This document shows, in pieces, positions 1 to 8,916 of a DNA stretch of 49,418 bases. The notes beneath the pieces were generated by a model, which saw only the letters and a list, made by a program, of their open reading frames with translations, was not told where the DNA came from and made no database searches. The position numbers and the translations under genes were made by a program. The stretch is from Bacteroidota bacterium (GTDB taxonomy: Bacteria; Bacteroidota; Ignavibacteria; Tepidaquicellales; Tepidaquicellaceae): positions 1 to 49,418 of the forward strand of contig JAFDZR010000044.1 of the NCBI GenBank assembly GCA_018266875.1, in the 5' to 3' direction. How positions within the stretch are numbered: position 1 is the stretch's first letter; each line of letters starts with the position of its first letter.

Positions 1-140
1 AGTAAGAGATTAAACCACATAGACACACAGTAAGAGATTAAACCAAATAGACACATAGTAAGAGATTAAACCACATAGACACATAGTGAGAGATTAAACC
101 ACATAGACACATAGTAAGAGATTAAACCACATAGACACAT
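1..140. repeat. Tandem array of five 28-bp units
   Basis: Five consecutive 28-bp units occupy 1-28, 29-56, 57-84, 85-112 and 113-140. They differ from one another at only one or two bases. Each unit contains the words AGAGATTAAACC and CATAGACACAT. The array begins at the first base of the window, so it probably continues to the left. There are no spacers between units, so it is not a CRISPR. The CATAGACACATAG word resembles the GACACTAAGACACATAG-type arms of the inverted repeat at 19090-19310, which suggests one family of short intergenic repeats (inference). Confidence 0.95.
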
Positions 141-294
141 AGAAAAGCATTATTTGAAAAAAGTCATTAAGTATATTTAAAAACATATTGCGCAGACCAT
201 TTAATAACATAAGATGGGAAAGACGGGAAAGATTATGCAGAAAGCCAGGAATTAATAACTTCCAGCTTTTTCTGAAAAGGGTAAATACCGAGTT
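141..294. other. Gene-free spacer downstream of mutS
   Basis: This AT-rich spacer lies between the 28-bp tandem array and the mutS stop codon. I see no open frame, no strong hairpin with a T-tract, and no RNA gene. Confidence 0.6.
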
Positions 295-2913
295 TTAAAT
301 TATTTCGTCTTTCAGTTTTTTAAGGAGATTTAACGCTTCCAGAGGTGTGATATTTTCTATGTCAATTTCAGAGATCATTTTTCTGAGGGCTTCATCTTTG
401 AATTCAGTGACGGCAGAGTCGAACATGCTTATCTGCAGATCATCTTTGCTTTTCCTACAGTATTCTTTATCCTCAAGTGATCTTAAAATTTCCTTTGCCC
501 GCTGAGTAACTTTTTCGGGAAGGCCGGCCATCTGTGCGACCTGAATACCATAGCTGTGGTCAGCAGTTCCTTCTGTTATCTTTCGCAGAAAAATAACCTT
601 GTCATTGTATTCCCTGACCTCCACTCTGAAATTTTTTATTCTGGGATAAAGATCGGCAAGGGCATTAAGTTCGTGATAATGTGTTGCAAACAGAGTCTTC
701 GCTTTAATGTTTGGATTTTCGTGAAGGTATTCCGTCATAGCCCAGGCAATTGAGATCCCGTCATAAGTACTTGTTCCTCTTCCTATCTCATCGAGAAGGA
801 TCAGGCTTTTGGAAGTGGCATTATTAAGGATGTTGGCTGCTTCATGCATTTCAACAAGGAATGTACTTTCACCTTTAGCAATATTATCCGAAGCTCCTAC
901 CCGCGTGAAAATTTTATCTACGATTCCTATCTTTGCGCTTCTGGCGGGAACGAAACATCCTATCTGAGCCAGAAGAATTATAAGTCCAACCTGTCTGAGA
1001 TAACTCGACTTACCGCTCATGTTCGGACCAGTAAGAATAAGGATCTGATTTTTGTCTGTATCTGCATTAGTGTCATTGGCAATGTATTTTTCTCCGGGAG
1101 GAAGCAGTCTTTCAATGACAGGATGTCTGCCTTCAATTATTTCAAGACTGTCGCTTTCGCTGATTTCCGGGAGTACATAATTATATGCTTCGGATACTTC
1201 AGCAAAACTTATAAGTGTGTCCAGCGTTGCTGTCAGAGATGCGTTCCTCTGGATCTGATCTGTGAATTCAAGAATTACATTCCGTAGTTCGTTAAAAATA
1301 TTCTTTTCAAGTTCGTCAATCTTTTCTTCAGCATTTAATATTTTATCTTCATAGACTTTAAGCTCTTCTGTGATGAATCTTTCAGCATTTACAAGCGTCT
1401 GCTTCCGGATATAATCAGCCGGCACTTTATCAAGATTTGCCTTAGTTACCATAATGAAATATCCGAAGACTTTGTTAAAATCCACCTTCAATGAATTAAT
1501 CCCGGTTGCAGCTCTTTCCCTGCTCTGATAATTTTCGATCCATGTTTTGCCGTTTATTAAAATATCCTTTATCTCATCGAGTTCACTGCTGTAGCCTTTG
1601 TTGATCATGCCGTAATTATCAATTCCCGATACAAAATTTTCATTTATACAGTTCTCAAGTTTAAGTATGAGTTCATTGATCTCTGTAAGATTTGTCCCGA
1701 TGGCAGTGACAGCCGGGGACGGAAATTTAAGGAGCATGGATTTAACTGAGTTGATTTTTTTCAGGGAAATTTTAAGCTGGACAATATCTCTTGCAACGGC
1801 TCTTCCGGTTGAGATCTTTGAAAGAAGTCTTTCAAGATCTGCAACTGACTTTAATTCTTCAGAAAGTTTTTTTCTTTCATTCCTGTTGTCAGAGAAATCC
1901 TTAACCGCACTGAGTCTTTTTTCTATCTGGTCTTTCTTTTTCAGTGGTCTGGAAACCCATTTCTTCAGCAGTCTTCCTCCCATAGCAGTGCTGGTCCTGT
2001 CAAGTATGGATATCAGGGTCCCCTCCCTGCTTCCTTCTGCGATTGATGAAATTATCTCAAGATTTCTCTTTGTGGATGGATCAAGTATTATGTAATCTGA
2101 AAATTCGTAGTTGTATATTTTTTTAATGTGCGGAAGATTGTTTTTCTGGGTCTCGTTAAGGTAATTCATGATGCAGCCGGCTGCGATCACAGCTTCATTC
2201 ATTTCTTCAATACCGAATCCCTTTAATGTCTGAGTTCCGAAATGATTGGTAAGAACTTCACGTGAATAATCAAGGTTAAAAACCCAGTCCTCAATTTTCG
2301 TGAAAAGGAATTTATTCTTCTGTCCGCTGAATGCCGCATCGGGATCATAGCTCAGAAGTCTGAATATCCTTTCCCTTTCTTTTTTTGGAATTAAAATTTC
2401 CGACGGATTAATGTTCTCAATCTGCTCTGCAAGATTTTTTGAATGGATTTGTGATGTTGCAAATTCTCCTGTCGATACATCACAGAATGAAAAACCGCAG
2501 AGATCATCTTTGAGATATACAGCGGCAAGAAAGTTGTTTGATTTATGATCAAGAAGCTTCTCGGAAAAATTTGCGCCGGGAGTAACTACCTCGATCACAT
2601 CCCTTTTGACTATTCCTTTGGCGTACTTAGGGTCCTCAAGCTGTTCACATACTGCAACCCTGTAACCGGCTTTTACTAGCTTGGGAAGATAATTGTCAAG
2701 AGCATGATGCGGGAATCCCGCCAGAGGAACTTCAGATGCCGCGCCGTTTGATCTTTTTGTAAGCGTAATACCGAGAACTCTGGAAGCCGTGACGGCGTCA
2801 TCTTCAAATGTCTCAAAAAAATCACCCATTCTGAACAAAAGAAGAGTATCAGGATATTTTTCCTTTATCTTTCTGTATTGTCTCATTAAAGGTGTCTCAT
2901 TCTTCATGGTCAC
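295..2913 (-). CDS. mutS: DNA mismatch repair ATPase MutS
   Basis: MutS recognises base mismatches and small loops, then recruits MutL to start repair. The 872-aa length is normal for bacterial MutS. The N-terminal mismatch-reading motif is GDFFETF near residue 30, with Phe32 and Glu34 as the Phe-X-Glu pair that contacts the mismatch. The lever and clamp region fills the middle. The Walker A motif GPNMSGKS starts near residue 629 and the Walker B/signature DEIGRGTSTYDG near 708. Near residue 827 the tail carries QISMF, which looks like a beta-clamp binding peptide (inference). The longest frame starts at a GTG (2911-2913). An ATG two codons in (2905-2907) is at least as plausible. Read on the minus strand, it lies downstream of the sigma-factor gene with a 147-bp gap. 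Confidence 0.97.
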   Translation of the reverse strand: MTMKNETPLMRQYRKIKEKYPDTLLLFRMGDFFETFEDDAVTASRVLGITLTKRSNGAASEVPLAGFPHHALDNYLPKLVKAGYRVAVCEQLEDPKYAKGIVKRDVIEVVTPGANFSEKLLDHKSNNFLAAVYLKDDLCGFSFCDVSTGEFATSQIHSKNLAEQIENINPSEILIPKKERERIFRLLSYDPDAAFSGQKNKFLFTKIEDWVFNLDYSREVLTNHFGTQTLKGFGIEEMNEAVIAAGCIMNYLNETQKNNLPHIKKIYNYEFSDYIILDPSTKRNLEIISSIAEGSREGTLISILDRTSTAMGGRLLKKWVSRPLKKKDQIEKRLSAVKDFSDNRNERKKLSEELKSVADLERLLSKISTGRAVARDIVQLKISLKKINSVKSMLLKFPSPAVTAIGTNLTEINELILKLENCINENFVSGIDNYGMINKGYSSELDEIKDILINGKTWIENYQSRERAATGINSLKVDFNKVFGYFIMVTKANLDKVPADYIRKQTLVNAERFITEELKVYEDKILNAEEKIDELEKNIFNELRNVILEFTDQIQRNASLTATLDTLISFAEVSEAYNYVLPEISESDSLEIIEGRHPVIERLLPPGEKYIANDTNADTDKNQILILTGPNMSGKSSYLRQVGLIILLAQIGCFVPARSAKIGIVDKIFTRVGASDNIAKGESTFLVEMHEAANILNNATSKSLILLDEIGRGTSTYDGISIAWAMTEYLHENPNIKAKTLFATHYHELNALADLYPRIKNFRVEVREYNDKVIFLRKITEGTADHSYGIQVAQMAGLPEKVTQRAKEILRSLEDKEYCRKSKDDLQISMFDSAVTEFKDEALRKMISEIDIENITPLEALNLLKKLKDEII

Positions 2914-3060
2914 AGTCTCAAAGTTTTAAACTGAATATTGTCAAAAGTTAAAATGTGATTATAAAATTTAGGAATTCTGATTAACAGAGAAATGCTTTTA
3001 AAGTCCGCAACAGAGAATTATTTTGAATTTTAATTAAACTCCCGGATGTAAATTTAAATA

Positions 3061-3672
3061 TCAGTAATGTTTAATCTTATCCTTCAGATATTTATTCAGA
3101 AGTTCCCTTCCCCTGAAAATATGCGCTTTGACTGTTCCGAGAGGAAGGTTGAGTTCTTTGGCAATTTCCTCATATTCCTTTTCCTGATTATGTCTTAATA
3201 TAATTACGTCTTTGTATTTAGGCGGCAGAGAATCTATTGCTTCATCGAGAATGACCCTCAGCTGACTGTCAATGATTTTGTTATCCGGCTTGTTTTCGTG
3301 ATCGGGAATTTCAAAACTGTATTCGCTGTCGTCGGACTGCAGATTTTTGTCAATAGAAAAAGTATATAGCTTTTTCTTCCTGAGATAATCAATTGCATTA
3401 TTGGTGGCAATTTTAAAAAGCCATGTTGAAAACGCATACTGTTTGTCAAAATTTGCAAGCGAGTTGAATGCCTTAATGAATGCTTCCTGAGTCAGATCCT
3501 CAACATCCTCTTTTTTTGAGATCATTCTGTAAACAAGATGATTGATCATCGGGAGATACTTCTTCATCAGTTTTGCATATGAGGATTGTTTTCCGGCAAG
3601 AGCTTCATCTATCAGGATAATGTCCTCTGCCTTTGATTTACTTACCGGGTTTACAGGGTTATCAATTTTCAT
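3061..3672 (-). CDS. RNA polymerase ECF-type sigma factor (sigma-70 family)
   Basis: This 203-aa protein is a group IV (ECF) sigma factor that would direct RNA polymerase to a specific promoter set. Region 2 (about residues 30-100) carries the EDVEDLTQEAFIKAF stretch and the following FSTWLFKIATNNAIDYLRK segment typical of regions 2.2-2.4. Region 4 (about 140-195) contains LPPKYKDVIILR and a helix-turn-helix ending LPLGTVKAHIFRGRELL. No anti-sigma gene is adjacent, and the STAS gene at 5594 is not in the same operon. It is divergent from rlmN. In Bacteroidota, ECF sigmas of this sort can control envelope or T9SS genes, but nothing here shows its regulon. Confidence 0.93.
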   Translation of the reverse strand: MKIDNPVNPVSKSKAEDIILIDEALAGKQSSYAKLMKKYLPMINHLVYRMISKKEDVEDLTQEAFIKAFNSLANFDKQYAFSTWLFKIATNNAIDYLRKKKLYTFSIDKNLQSDDSEYSFEIPDHENKPDNKIIDSQLRVILDEAIDSLPPKYKDVIILRHNQEKEYEEIAKELNLPLGTVKAHIFRGRELLNKYLKDKIKHY

Positions 3673-3758
3673 TTAAAAAGCGGGAGTGTGAGGCATTTAA
3701 TTTTCATTGCGTAAAAATTACATCTATTTGAAATGAATTTCAACTAATAAAAAAGCAT

Positions 3759-3787
3759 TTGAATTGAAAGTATAGTTTTATAATTTG
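3759..3787 (+). promoter_or_regulatory. Candidate promoter for rlmN
   Basis: In the divergent spacer, TTG (3759-3761) is followed after 17 bases by TATAATTTG (3779-3787). This is close to the Bacteroidota-type promoter (TTG near -33, TAnnTTTG near -7) and also contains a sigma-70-like TATAAT. The rlmN ATG follows 20 bases later. This is a pattern match only. Confidence 0.35.
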
Positions 3788-3807
3788 GTTAGAACCTTCC
3801 AGAATAA

Positions 3808-4914
3808 ATGCAATTAAAAAATTTAATTAATTTTACGCTCAGGGATCTGGAGAATGAGATCATTATTCTCGGAGAACCTAAATACAGAGCAGGGCAGATT
3901 TTTTCTTCCCTGCACAAAAAAAACGCCAGGTCATTTGATGTCATTTCCGCAATACCGGTTTCATTAAAAGAAAAACTTAAGGAAAATTTTTTTATTCCGG
4001 AATTAAAACTGCTTGAGGTCAGCGACTCGGTTAAATTCAACACAAAGAAATTCCTTTTTGAGTTGTCAGAAAATAAAAGGAAGTATGTTTTTGAATCAGT
4101 ATTAATAAGTGAAAACGGAAGAAACACAATTTGCATATCCACTCAGATAGGATGCAATGTCGGATGTGAATTCTGCGCAACGGGAAAAATGGGCTTTTCA
4201 AAAAATCTAAGCGCAGGGGAAATAGTTCAGCAGGTATATGAGATAATTTCGAATACCGGGATAATTCCCACGAATCTTGTATTTATGGGAATGGGAGAAC
4301 CTTTTCTGAATTACGCAAACTTGCTTGACGCTCTTAAAATACTGACAGAACCGTATGGTCTTGGGGTTTCTTCAAAAAAGATCACAGTATCAACTGTCGG
4401 ATTTACTGAAAAAATCTCAAAGTTTGCGGATGACATTTCTTCTGAGGAAAACAGGAACCTCAGGAATGTAAAGCTTGCCTTATCACTTCATTCAACTGAT
4501 AACGGTCTAAGAGAATCAATTATCCCCACATCAGTAAGGAACAGACTTCCTGATATTTACAACGAACTTGTTTATTTCTACCGAAAGACGGGAAACAAGA
4601 TCACTTATGAATATATATTCTTCAACGGACTGAATGATTCGGAAAATGATATAAAGAGACTGGTAAAACTCTCCCGTATGGTTCCATCAAATATAAATAT
4701 CATTCCGTTTCATCCGATTGATTTCAAACTCAACAAACCGTTGGATATTTTTAACAAAGAAAAAGACCTAAATAAATTACTTTCAAATAAAAATTTATTT
4801 CATTTTATTGAAAAACTAAAAGAAAACAAAGTAACAGTGAATCTCCGTTCCAGCAGCGGAGTGGATATAAATGCAGCATGCGGTCAGCTTGCTGTTAAGA
4901 AAACTCAGTCATAA
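3808..4914 (+). CDS. rlmN: 23S rRNA (adenine2503-C2)/tRNA methyltransferase RlmN, radical SAM
   Basis: RlmN methylates C2 of A2503 in 23S rRNA, and of A37 in some tRNAs, by radical SAM chemistry. The 368-aa product has the CX3CX2C iron-sulfur motif at Cys116, Cys120 and Cys123 (CNVGCEFC). It is followed by the SAM-contacting GMGEPFLNY segment. A C-terminal Cys358 in the NAACGQL context is the conserved cysteine that forms the methyl-transfer intermediate in the family. The start is an ATG with no strong Shine-Dalgarno. adk follows after 28 bp in the same direction, so the two may be co-transcribed. Confidence 0.96.
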   Translation: MQLKNLINFTLRDLENEIIILGEPKYRAGQIFSSLHKKNARSFDVISAIPVSLKEKLKENFFIPELKLLEVSDSVKFNTKKFLFELSENKRKYVFESVLISENGRNTICISTQIGCNVGCEFCATGKMGFSKNLSAGEIVQQVYEIISNTGIIPTNLVFMGMGEPFLNYANLLDALKILTEPYGLGVSSKKITVSTVGFTEKISKFADDISSEENRNLRNVKLALSLHSTDNGLRESIIPTSVRNRLPDIYNELVYFYRKTGNKITYEYIFFNGLNDSENDIKRLVKLSRMVPSNINIIPFHPIDFKLNKPLDIFNKEKDLNKLLSNKNLFHFIEKLKENKVTVNLRSSSGVDINAACGQLAVKKTQS

Positions 4915-4942
4915 AATTATTAAATTCTAATTTATTTCTTAA

Positions 4943-5491
4943 ATGTTTCAGCTTATAATTTTCGGTCCTCCCGGAGTCGGGAAAGGCACTCAGGCAATAA
5001 GCATTGCTGAAAAATTAAATTTAGACCACATATCTACAGGAGAGATCCTGAGAAAAGCGGCATCAGAAGGAACAGAACTTGGAAAAAGAGCAAAGGAAAT
5101 CATGGACAAGGGAAATCTCGTTCCGGATGACATAATGAACGGTATCGTAAAGGAAACTCTTGAGAGTATTAAAGGAGAGGGATTCATACTTGACGGATAT
5201 CCCAGAACGCTTAACCAGGCGGTAGCGCTCACGCAGATATTTAATGATCTGAATTTCAATGATCTTAAAGTAATCAATCTCAGGGCTGATGATGAAGAAA
5301 TCACGCAGAGACTTCTGAAAAGGGGAAGAAGCGATGATACGAGGGAGACAATTTTAAACAGGCTCAAGGTGTATTATGAATCGACTTCACCGGTTAAAAA
5401 ATATTATGAAGACCTCGGATATAATATAGATATTAACGGAGTGGGTGAGGTTGAGGAAATCAACAGTGAGATACTTAAATGCATAAATTGA
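4943..5491 (+). CDS. adk: Adenylate kinase, short (LID-less) type
   Basis: Adenylate kinase interconverts ATP plus AMP with two ADP in the cytosol. The P-loop GPPGVGKGT lies at residues 8-16. The AMP-binding region (ISTGEILRKA) and the DGYPRT motif are present. At 182 aa it lacks the long zinc-type LID insert of the 210-220-aa bacterial enzymes. The LID position is instead bridged by GRSDDTRETI, as in the short adenylate kinases. It lies 28 bp after rlmN. Confidence 0.95.
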   Translation: MFQLIIFGPPGVGKGTQAISIAEKLNLDHISTGEILRKAASEGTELGKRAKEIMDKGNLVPDDIMNGIVKETLESIKGEGFILDGYPRTLNQAVALTQIFNDLNFNDLKVINLRADDEEITQRLLKRGRSDDTRETILNRLKVYYESTSPVKKYYEDLGYNIDINGVGEVEEINSEILKCIN

Positions 5492-5593
5492 TTATTATAT
5501 TTTTATCAGTTTTAACGAAAAAATAAAAAACCAATTTTTAATAATTGCAATTTTAATTATAAACGCATATTTTACAATCTAAATTTTTTATAT

Positions 5594-5941
5594 ATGGCAT
5601 CAATTAAAGAAACCGAATTAACCGACAAAGGTATCATTATTCTCACTCCAAAGGGAAATTTTGTGGGAGGGGAAGAAACAGATGAATTAAGGGAGGCAAT
5701 AAAAAAGTACTCAGAACTTGGAAACAAAAAACTTGTGATCGATCTTGGCGATGTACTTTACCTGAACAGCACAGCCCTAGGAGTACTTATCTCCGCACAT
5801 GCAAACTATTCAAAAAGAGAAGGCAAAATAAAATTATGCCAGCTCAATAAAAATCTTGAAAATCTATTTGTAATCACTAAATTGGCTCTTATTTTTGACT
5901 CTTTCAATACACAGGAAGAAGCTATAAACAGTTTTGATTAA
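5594..5941 (+). CDS. STAS-domain protein, anti-anti-sigma factor-like
   Basis: This 115-aa single-domain STAS protein resembles SpoIIAA/RsbV anti-anti-sigma factors. The strand VIDLGDVLYLNS ends in Ser59, followed by TALGVLI, matching the phosphorylatable serine of the family (D-x-x-x-x-N-S-x-A/G-L). Such proteins bind and titrate a serine kinase/anti-sigma factor when unphosphorylated. No kinase or phosphatase partner is adjacent. It is followed after 64 bp by the ExbB/ExbD genes. Whether it controls a sigma factor or another switch is unknown. Confidence 0.9.
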   Translation: MASIKETELTDKGIIILTPKGNFVGGEETDELREAIKKYSELGNKKLVIDLGDVLYLNSTALGVLISAHANYSKREGKIKLCQLNKNLENLFVITKLALIFDSFNTQEEAINSFD

Positions 5942-6005
5942 AATTTTAAAATTATCTATAAATTAAAAATCTAACTCTATCAGGGTTAACGGAGGTTAAA
6001 AATTA

Positions 6006-6785
6006 ATGAAACAGTCTGTCTTTATTACTGTAATCATAGTTGTTTCGATTGTGGTATCAGCATTTATCTTTATTGGAGTTTTCGGTAATGGAAATAATTT
6101 TAAAACCCCGGAGAAAAATACGCCAGCAAATATCATGGGTGCTATTTATCTCGGAGGTCCGATTGTTATTGCTTTGATGGCATTGAGTATCATGGTTATA
6201 ACTTTCACAATTGAAAGACAATTATCTCTTTCTAAAGCAAAGGGAAGAGGTCCGATCGAGCCGTTCCTCAAAAAAGTTCAGACGTCTTTGATTGACGGGA
6301 ATATAGACGAGGCAATCAGCGAATGCGATAAGCAGAAAGGCTCGATTGCCAATATAATCCGGCAAGGGCTTGACCGGTATCAGATGCTAGCGGCGGATAA
6401 CAAGCTTGAATCTGATTCCAAACTACAGGAAGTCCAGGCCGCTGTTGAAGAAGCTATGATGCTTGAAGTTCCGCTTCTTGAAAGAAACCTTGTTGTGCTC
6501 TCAACAATCGCTTCTGTTTCGGTTCTTATCGGACTGTTCGGAACGGTAGTTGGTATGATCAGGGCTTTCCAGGCGCTTGCTTCTGCAGGAACACCTAACG
6601 CAGCTGAACTTTCAGCAGGTATCTCCGAGGCTCTTATAAATACAGCAGGAGGTTTGTTCGGAGCTATCGTAGGAACAATTTCCTATAACTATTTCGTTAC
6701 CAAAGTTGGTAATATTACTTACATGATCGATGAAGCAACATACAATATGCTTCAGATACTTACACTTAAAGGTGCAAAGAAGTAA
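6006..6785 (+). CDS. MotA/TolQ/ExbB-type proton channel protein
   Basis: This inner-membrane protein would form the proton channel of a TonB/Tol-type motor with the ExbD/TolR proteins downstream. The 259 residues hold an N-terminal hydrophobic segment (about 5-26) and a second at about 44-67. A cytoplasmic stretch with the EVPLLERNL motif follows. Two further segments carry GLFGTVVGMI (176-185) and TAGGLFGAIVGTISYNYF (213-230), the family signatures. The start is supported by a clear Shine-Dalgarno (GGAGG) about 10 bases upstream, stronger than most in this window. No TonB or TolB gene is present here, so the partner is unknown. Confidence 0.93.
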   Translation: MKQSVFITVIIVVSIVVSAFIFIGVFGNGNNFKTPEKNTPANIMGAIYLGGPIVIALMALSIMVITFTIERQLSLSKAKGRGPIEPFLKKVQTSLIDGNIDEAISECDKQKGSIANIIRQGLDRYQMLAADNKLESDSKLQEVQAAVEEAMMLEVPLLERNLVVLSTIASVSVLIGLFGTVVGMIRAFQALASAGTPNAAELSAGISEALINTAGGLFGAIVGTISYNYFVTKVGNITYMIDEATYNMLQILTLKGAKK

Positions 6786-6823
6786 AAAGTAATCAGGTAA
6801 ATCCAACTTAAAATTTTATTATA

Positions 6824-7411
6824 ATGAAGAAAGCCAGATCTATAAAAAAGCCCGGTGTTAATATTGACATGACACCACTGGTTGACGTGATAATGCTGCT
6901 GCTTACATTTTTTATGCTCGTGGCAACATTCAAAGCTGAGTCTACTGAAGCAATAGAAGTTAAGCTTCCCGAGTCCGTTGTAACAGATACGACCAAACTG
7001 CCGGAAAAGGATATTATGACTTTGACAATTACAAAAGCAGGTGATGTTTTTGTTGATGTGGATAATTACAAAGTCAAAGAAGAAGTTTTCGGAAGTTCTG
7101 TAGGAATTGGTCTGTATCACCCTGATAGCACTTCAAAAAGTGAATACGAAACTTCGGGAGGAAAAATTAACGGAAAACCATTCAACAGACCGGTTACCAT
7201 ACTGGATAAGGAAACATTTGAAAAGACACTTAATGATCTGAGGCGCGCACTTAAAAGTCAGACAGGAGGAAAATCGGATTTCAGGATAGTACTCAAAGGC
7301 GATCTAGATGCGCAGTATGGTGTAGTCGAGGATCTTATGGATAGTTTTAAAACGACCAGGAATACAAGGTTCGCACTGGTTACTGATGTTAAATCAAGTA
7401 ATCCGGAATAA
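6824..7411 (+). CDS. ExbD/TolR family protein, long form
   Basis: This is a single-pass membrane partner of the ExbB-type channel. The N-terminus has the NIDMTPLVDVIMLLLTFFML signature, with Asp21 as the conserved proton-path aspartate at the start of the transmembrane helix. The rest is periplasmic. At 195 aa it is longer than classical ExbD (about 140). A stretch at roughly residues 85-125 (Gly/Ser/Tyr-rich) has no obvious counterpart in the second copy. The gene lies 38 bp after the channel gene and 32 bp before a second ExbD-like gene. Confidence 0.92.
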   Translation: MKKARSIKKPGVNIDMTPLVDVIMLLLTFFMLVATFKAESTEAIEVKLPESVVTDTTKLPEKDIMTLTITKAGDVFVDVDNYKVKEEVFGSSVGIGLYHPDSTSKSEYETSGGKINGKPFNRPVTILDKETFEKTLNDLRRALKSQTGGKSDFRIVLKGDLDAQYGVVEDLMDSFKTTRNTRFALVTDVKSSNPE

Positions 7412-7443
7412 TTTTTTAATTTTTAAACAGAAGGAATTTAATT

Positions 7444-7971
7444 ATGGCAGGTGGCGGTTTTGATGCCCCGGAATCCGGTGGCGGATTACACAAACAGAAA
7501 AAATATAAAAAAGGGAAAAAGATCGGTGTAAGGATCGACATGACTCCGATGGTAGACGTTATCATGCTTCTTCTAACTTTCTTTATCCTGACCACTACAT
7601 TAAATACTCCCCAGATCATGCAGATCAATCTCCCGAAAGGAGATCAGGAAGATAAAATCAAAGTGGATATGGGTAATGTGCTTTATATAAGAGTTTCCGA
7701 AAATGAAAATGTATATTTTTCCTCAGGTCTTTCCGACGGATCCGAAGCGGAACCGGTTAAGGTCTCTTTCATTGACATGAAGAAAAAAATAGAATCGCTT
7801 TATAATGCAAATCCTAATCTTCTTATCCTTCTTAAATTTGACAGAAAAATGAAATACAGCTCTATGGTGGATATTCTTGACGAGATCAATAAAGCGGCGA
7901 TTGAAAAACGATACAGCTTTATGAAAATGGAAGACGCCGATAAAGAAATAGTCACAAAAGCCGGAGGATAA
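7444..7971 (+). CDS. ExbD/TolR family protein, second copy
   Basis: This second ExbD/TolR-type protein (175 aa) has a Gly-rich, Lys-rich cytoplasmic N-terminus. The membrane signature IDMTPMVDVIMLLLTFFIL contains the conserved Asp38, and a periplasmic domain follows. A Shine-Dalgarno-like AAGGA precedes the ATG. Paired ExbD genes after one ExbB are common in Bacteroidota and relatives. The transcription unit ends at the hairpin at 7996-8028. Confidence 0.92.
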   Translation: MAGGGFDAPESGGGLHKQKKYKKGKKIGVRIDMTPMVDVIMLLLTFFILTTTLNTPQIMQINLPKGDQEDKIKVDMGNVLYIRVSENENVYFSSGLSDGSEAEPVKVSFIDMKKKIESLYNANPNLLILLKFDRKMKYSSMVDILDEINKAAIEKRYSFMKMEDADKEIVTKAGG

Positions 7972-7995
7972 TTCTTCTTAGAAAATATTTTAATT

Positions 7996-8028
7996 AAGCG
8001 GTCTGAATTCTTTCTGATCGCTTTTTTT
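7996..8028 (+). terminator. Intrinsic terminator after the ExbB-ExbD-ExbD genes
   Basis: The arms AAGCGGTC (7996-8003) and GATCGCTT (8016-8023) pair over 8 bp with one G-U pair. The loop is 12 nt and a run of T follows immediately. Confidence 0.8.
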
Positions 8029-8069
8029 ATTTGAATTTTGTTTCATCTAACTTCTTTTAACAACCTGAA

Positions 8070-8888
8070 TTGAAAATATTTGTTTCTAAAACTTTACTGA
8101 TAACAGTTCTCTTCTTTGCTGCTGCATGGTCAGCTTATGCGCAGACAGATCTCAATCAAGAGAGATCGCTTGCTGATAATCCTACCCAGCTTAAGAACTA
8201 TCTTGTAGATGAAACTAAAATTCTGAGTCCGCAGGAAAGAAGGGATATTGTTGTTAAACTGGTAAACGAGGATAAAACCACTTCAAATCAGATAGTTGTT
8301 TATCTTATTAACAGTCTCAACGGAGAATCTCTTGAGGACGTTTCTATCAGACTTGCTGAAGCAAACAAGATCGGGAAAAAAGATAAAAATAACGGAGTTC
8401 TTCTTCTCATCGCAAGGCAGGACCGCAAGATCAGGATTGAAGTCGGTTACGGACTGGAAGGCGCTTTGACTGATGCTAATAGTTCGAGCATCATAAGAAA
8501 TGTTATTACACCCCGGCTTAAGGAAGGAAATTATTATGAGGGAATTAATGACGGAGTGGATGCAATTATTTCAGCTATTAAAGGTGAATACAAGGCGGAT
8601 GACAATGAACCATCCGGCAGCGGATCAGGTGCATGCTGTTTTGGTATTCCGGTTTTTATTATTCTGATATTCTTTTTTATTTTCATTTCAATCTTTACTT
8701 CCGTCATGAGAAGAATATTCGGCTTCGGGAATTTCATCAGAACCGGTAAAAAAGGATCGGGAAGCGGATGGGGAGGATTTACAGGCGGAGGATGGGGAAG
8801 CGGCAGCGGAAGCAGCGGAGGTTCCTTCGGAGGATTTTCCGGCGGAGGCGGATCCTTCGGCGGAGGCGGAGCAAGCGGAAGCTGGTAG
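8070..8888 (+). CDS. Exported TPM-domain protein with Gly/Ser-rich C-terminus
   Basis: The start is a TTG at 8070, chosen because it begins the signal peptide. Residues 1-24 form a signal peptide with probable cleavage after SAYA. A TPM domain (TLP18.3/Psb32/MOLO-1 family) spans about residues 38-172, including NGVLLLIARQDRKIRIEVGYGLEG as two adjoining stretches. A transmembrane segment follows at about 193-212. The tail is extremely rich in Gly and Ser and ends in SGSW. This architecture is typical of bacterial TPM proteins, some with acid phosphatase activity and others of unknown role. A second, cytoplasmic-looking TPM gene follows 28 bp later. Confidence 0.92.
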   Translation: MKIFVSKTLLITVLFFAAAWSAYAQTDLNQERSLADNPTQLKNYLVDETKILSPQERRDIVVKLVNEDKTTSNQIVVYLINSLNGESLEDVSIRLAEANKIGKKDKNNGVLLLIARQDRKIRIEVGYGLEGALTDANSSSIIRNVITPRLKEGNYYEGINDGVDAIISAIKGEYKADDNEPSGSGSGACCFGIPVFIILIFFFIFISIFTSVMRRIFGFGNFIRTGKKGSGSGWGGFTGGGWGSGSGSSGGSFGGFSGGGGSFGGGGASGSW

Positions 8889-8916
8889 GTAATTAATCAT
8901 ACTGAAAGAATTTATT

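Noticed and set aside
1..140. Possible CRISPR array
   Set aside because: Units are directly tandem with no unique spacers, and no cas gene is in the window.
844..1287. 147-codon plus-strand frame inside mutS
   Set aside because: It is antisense to the conserved ATPase region of mutS, with no family resemblance.
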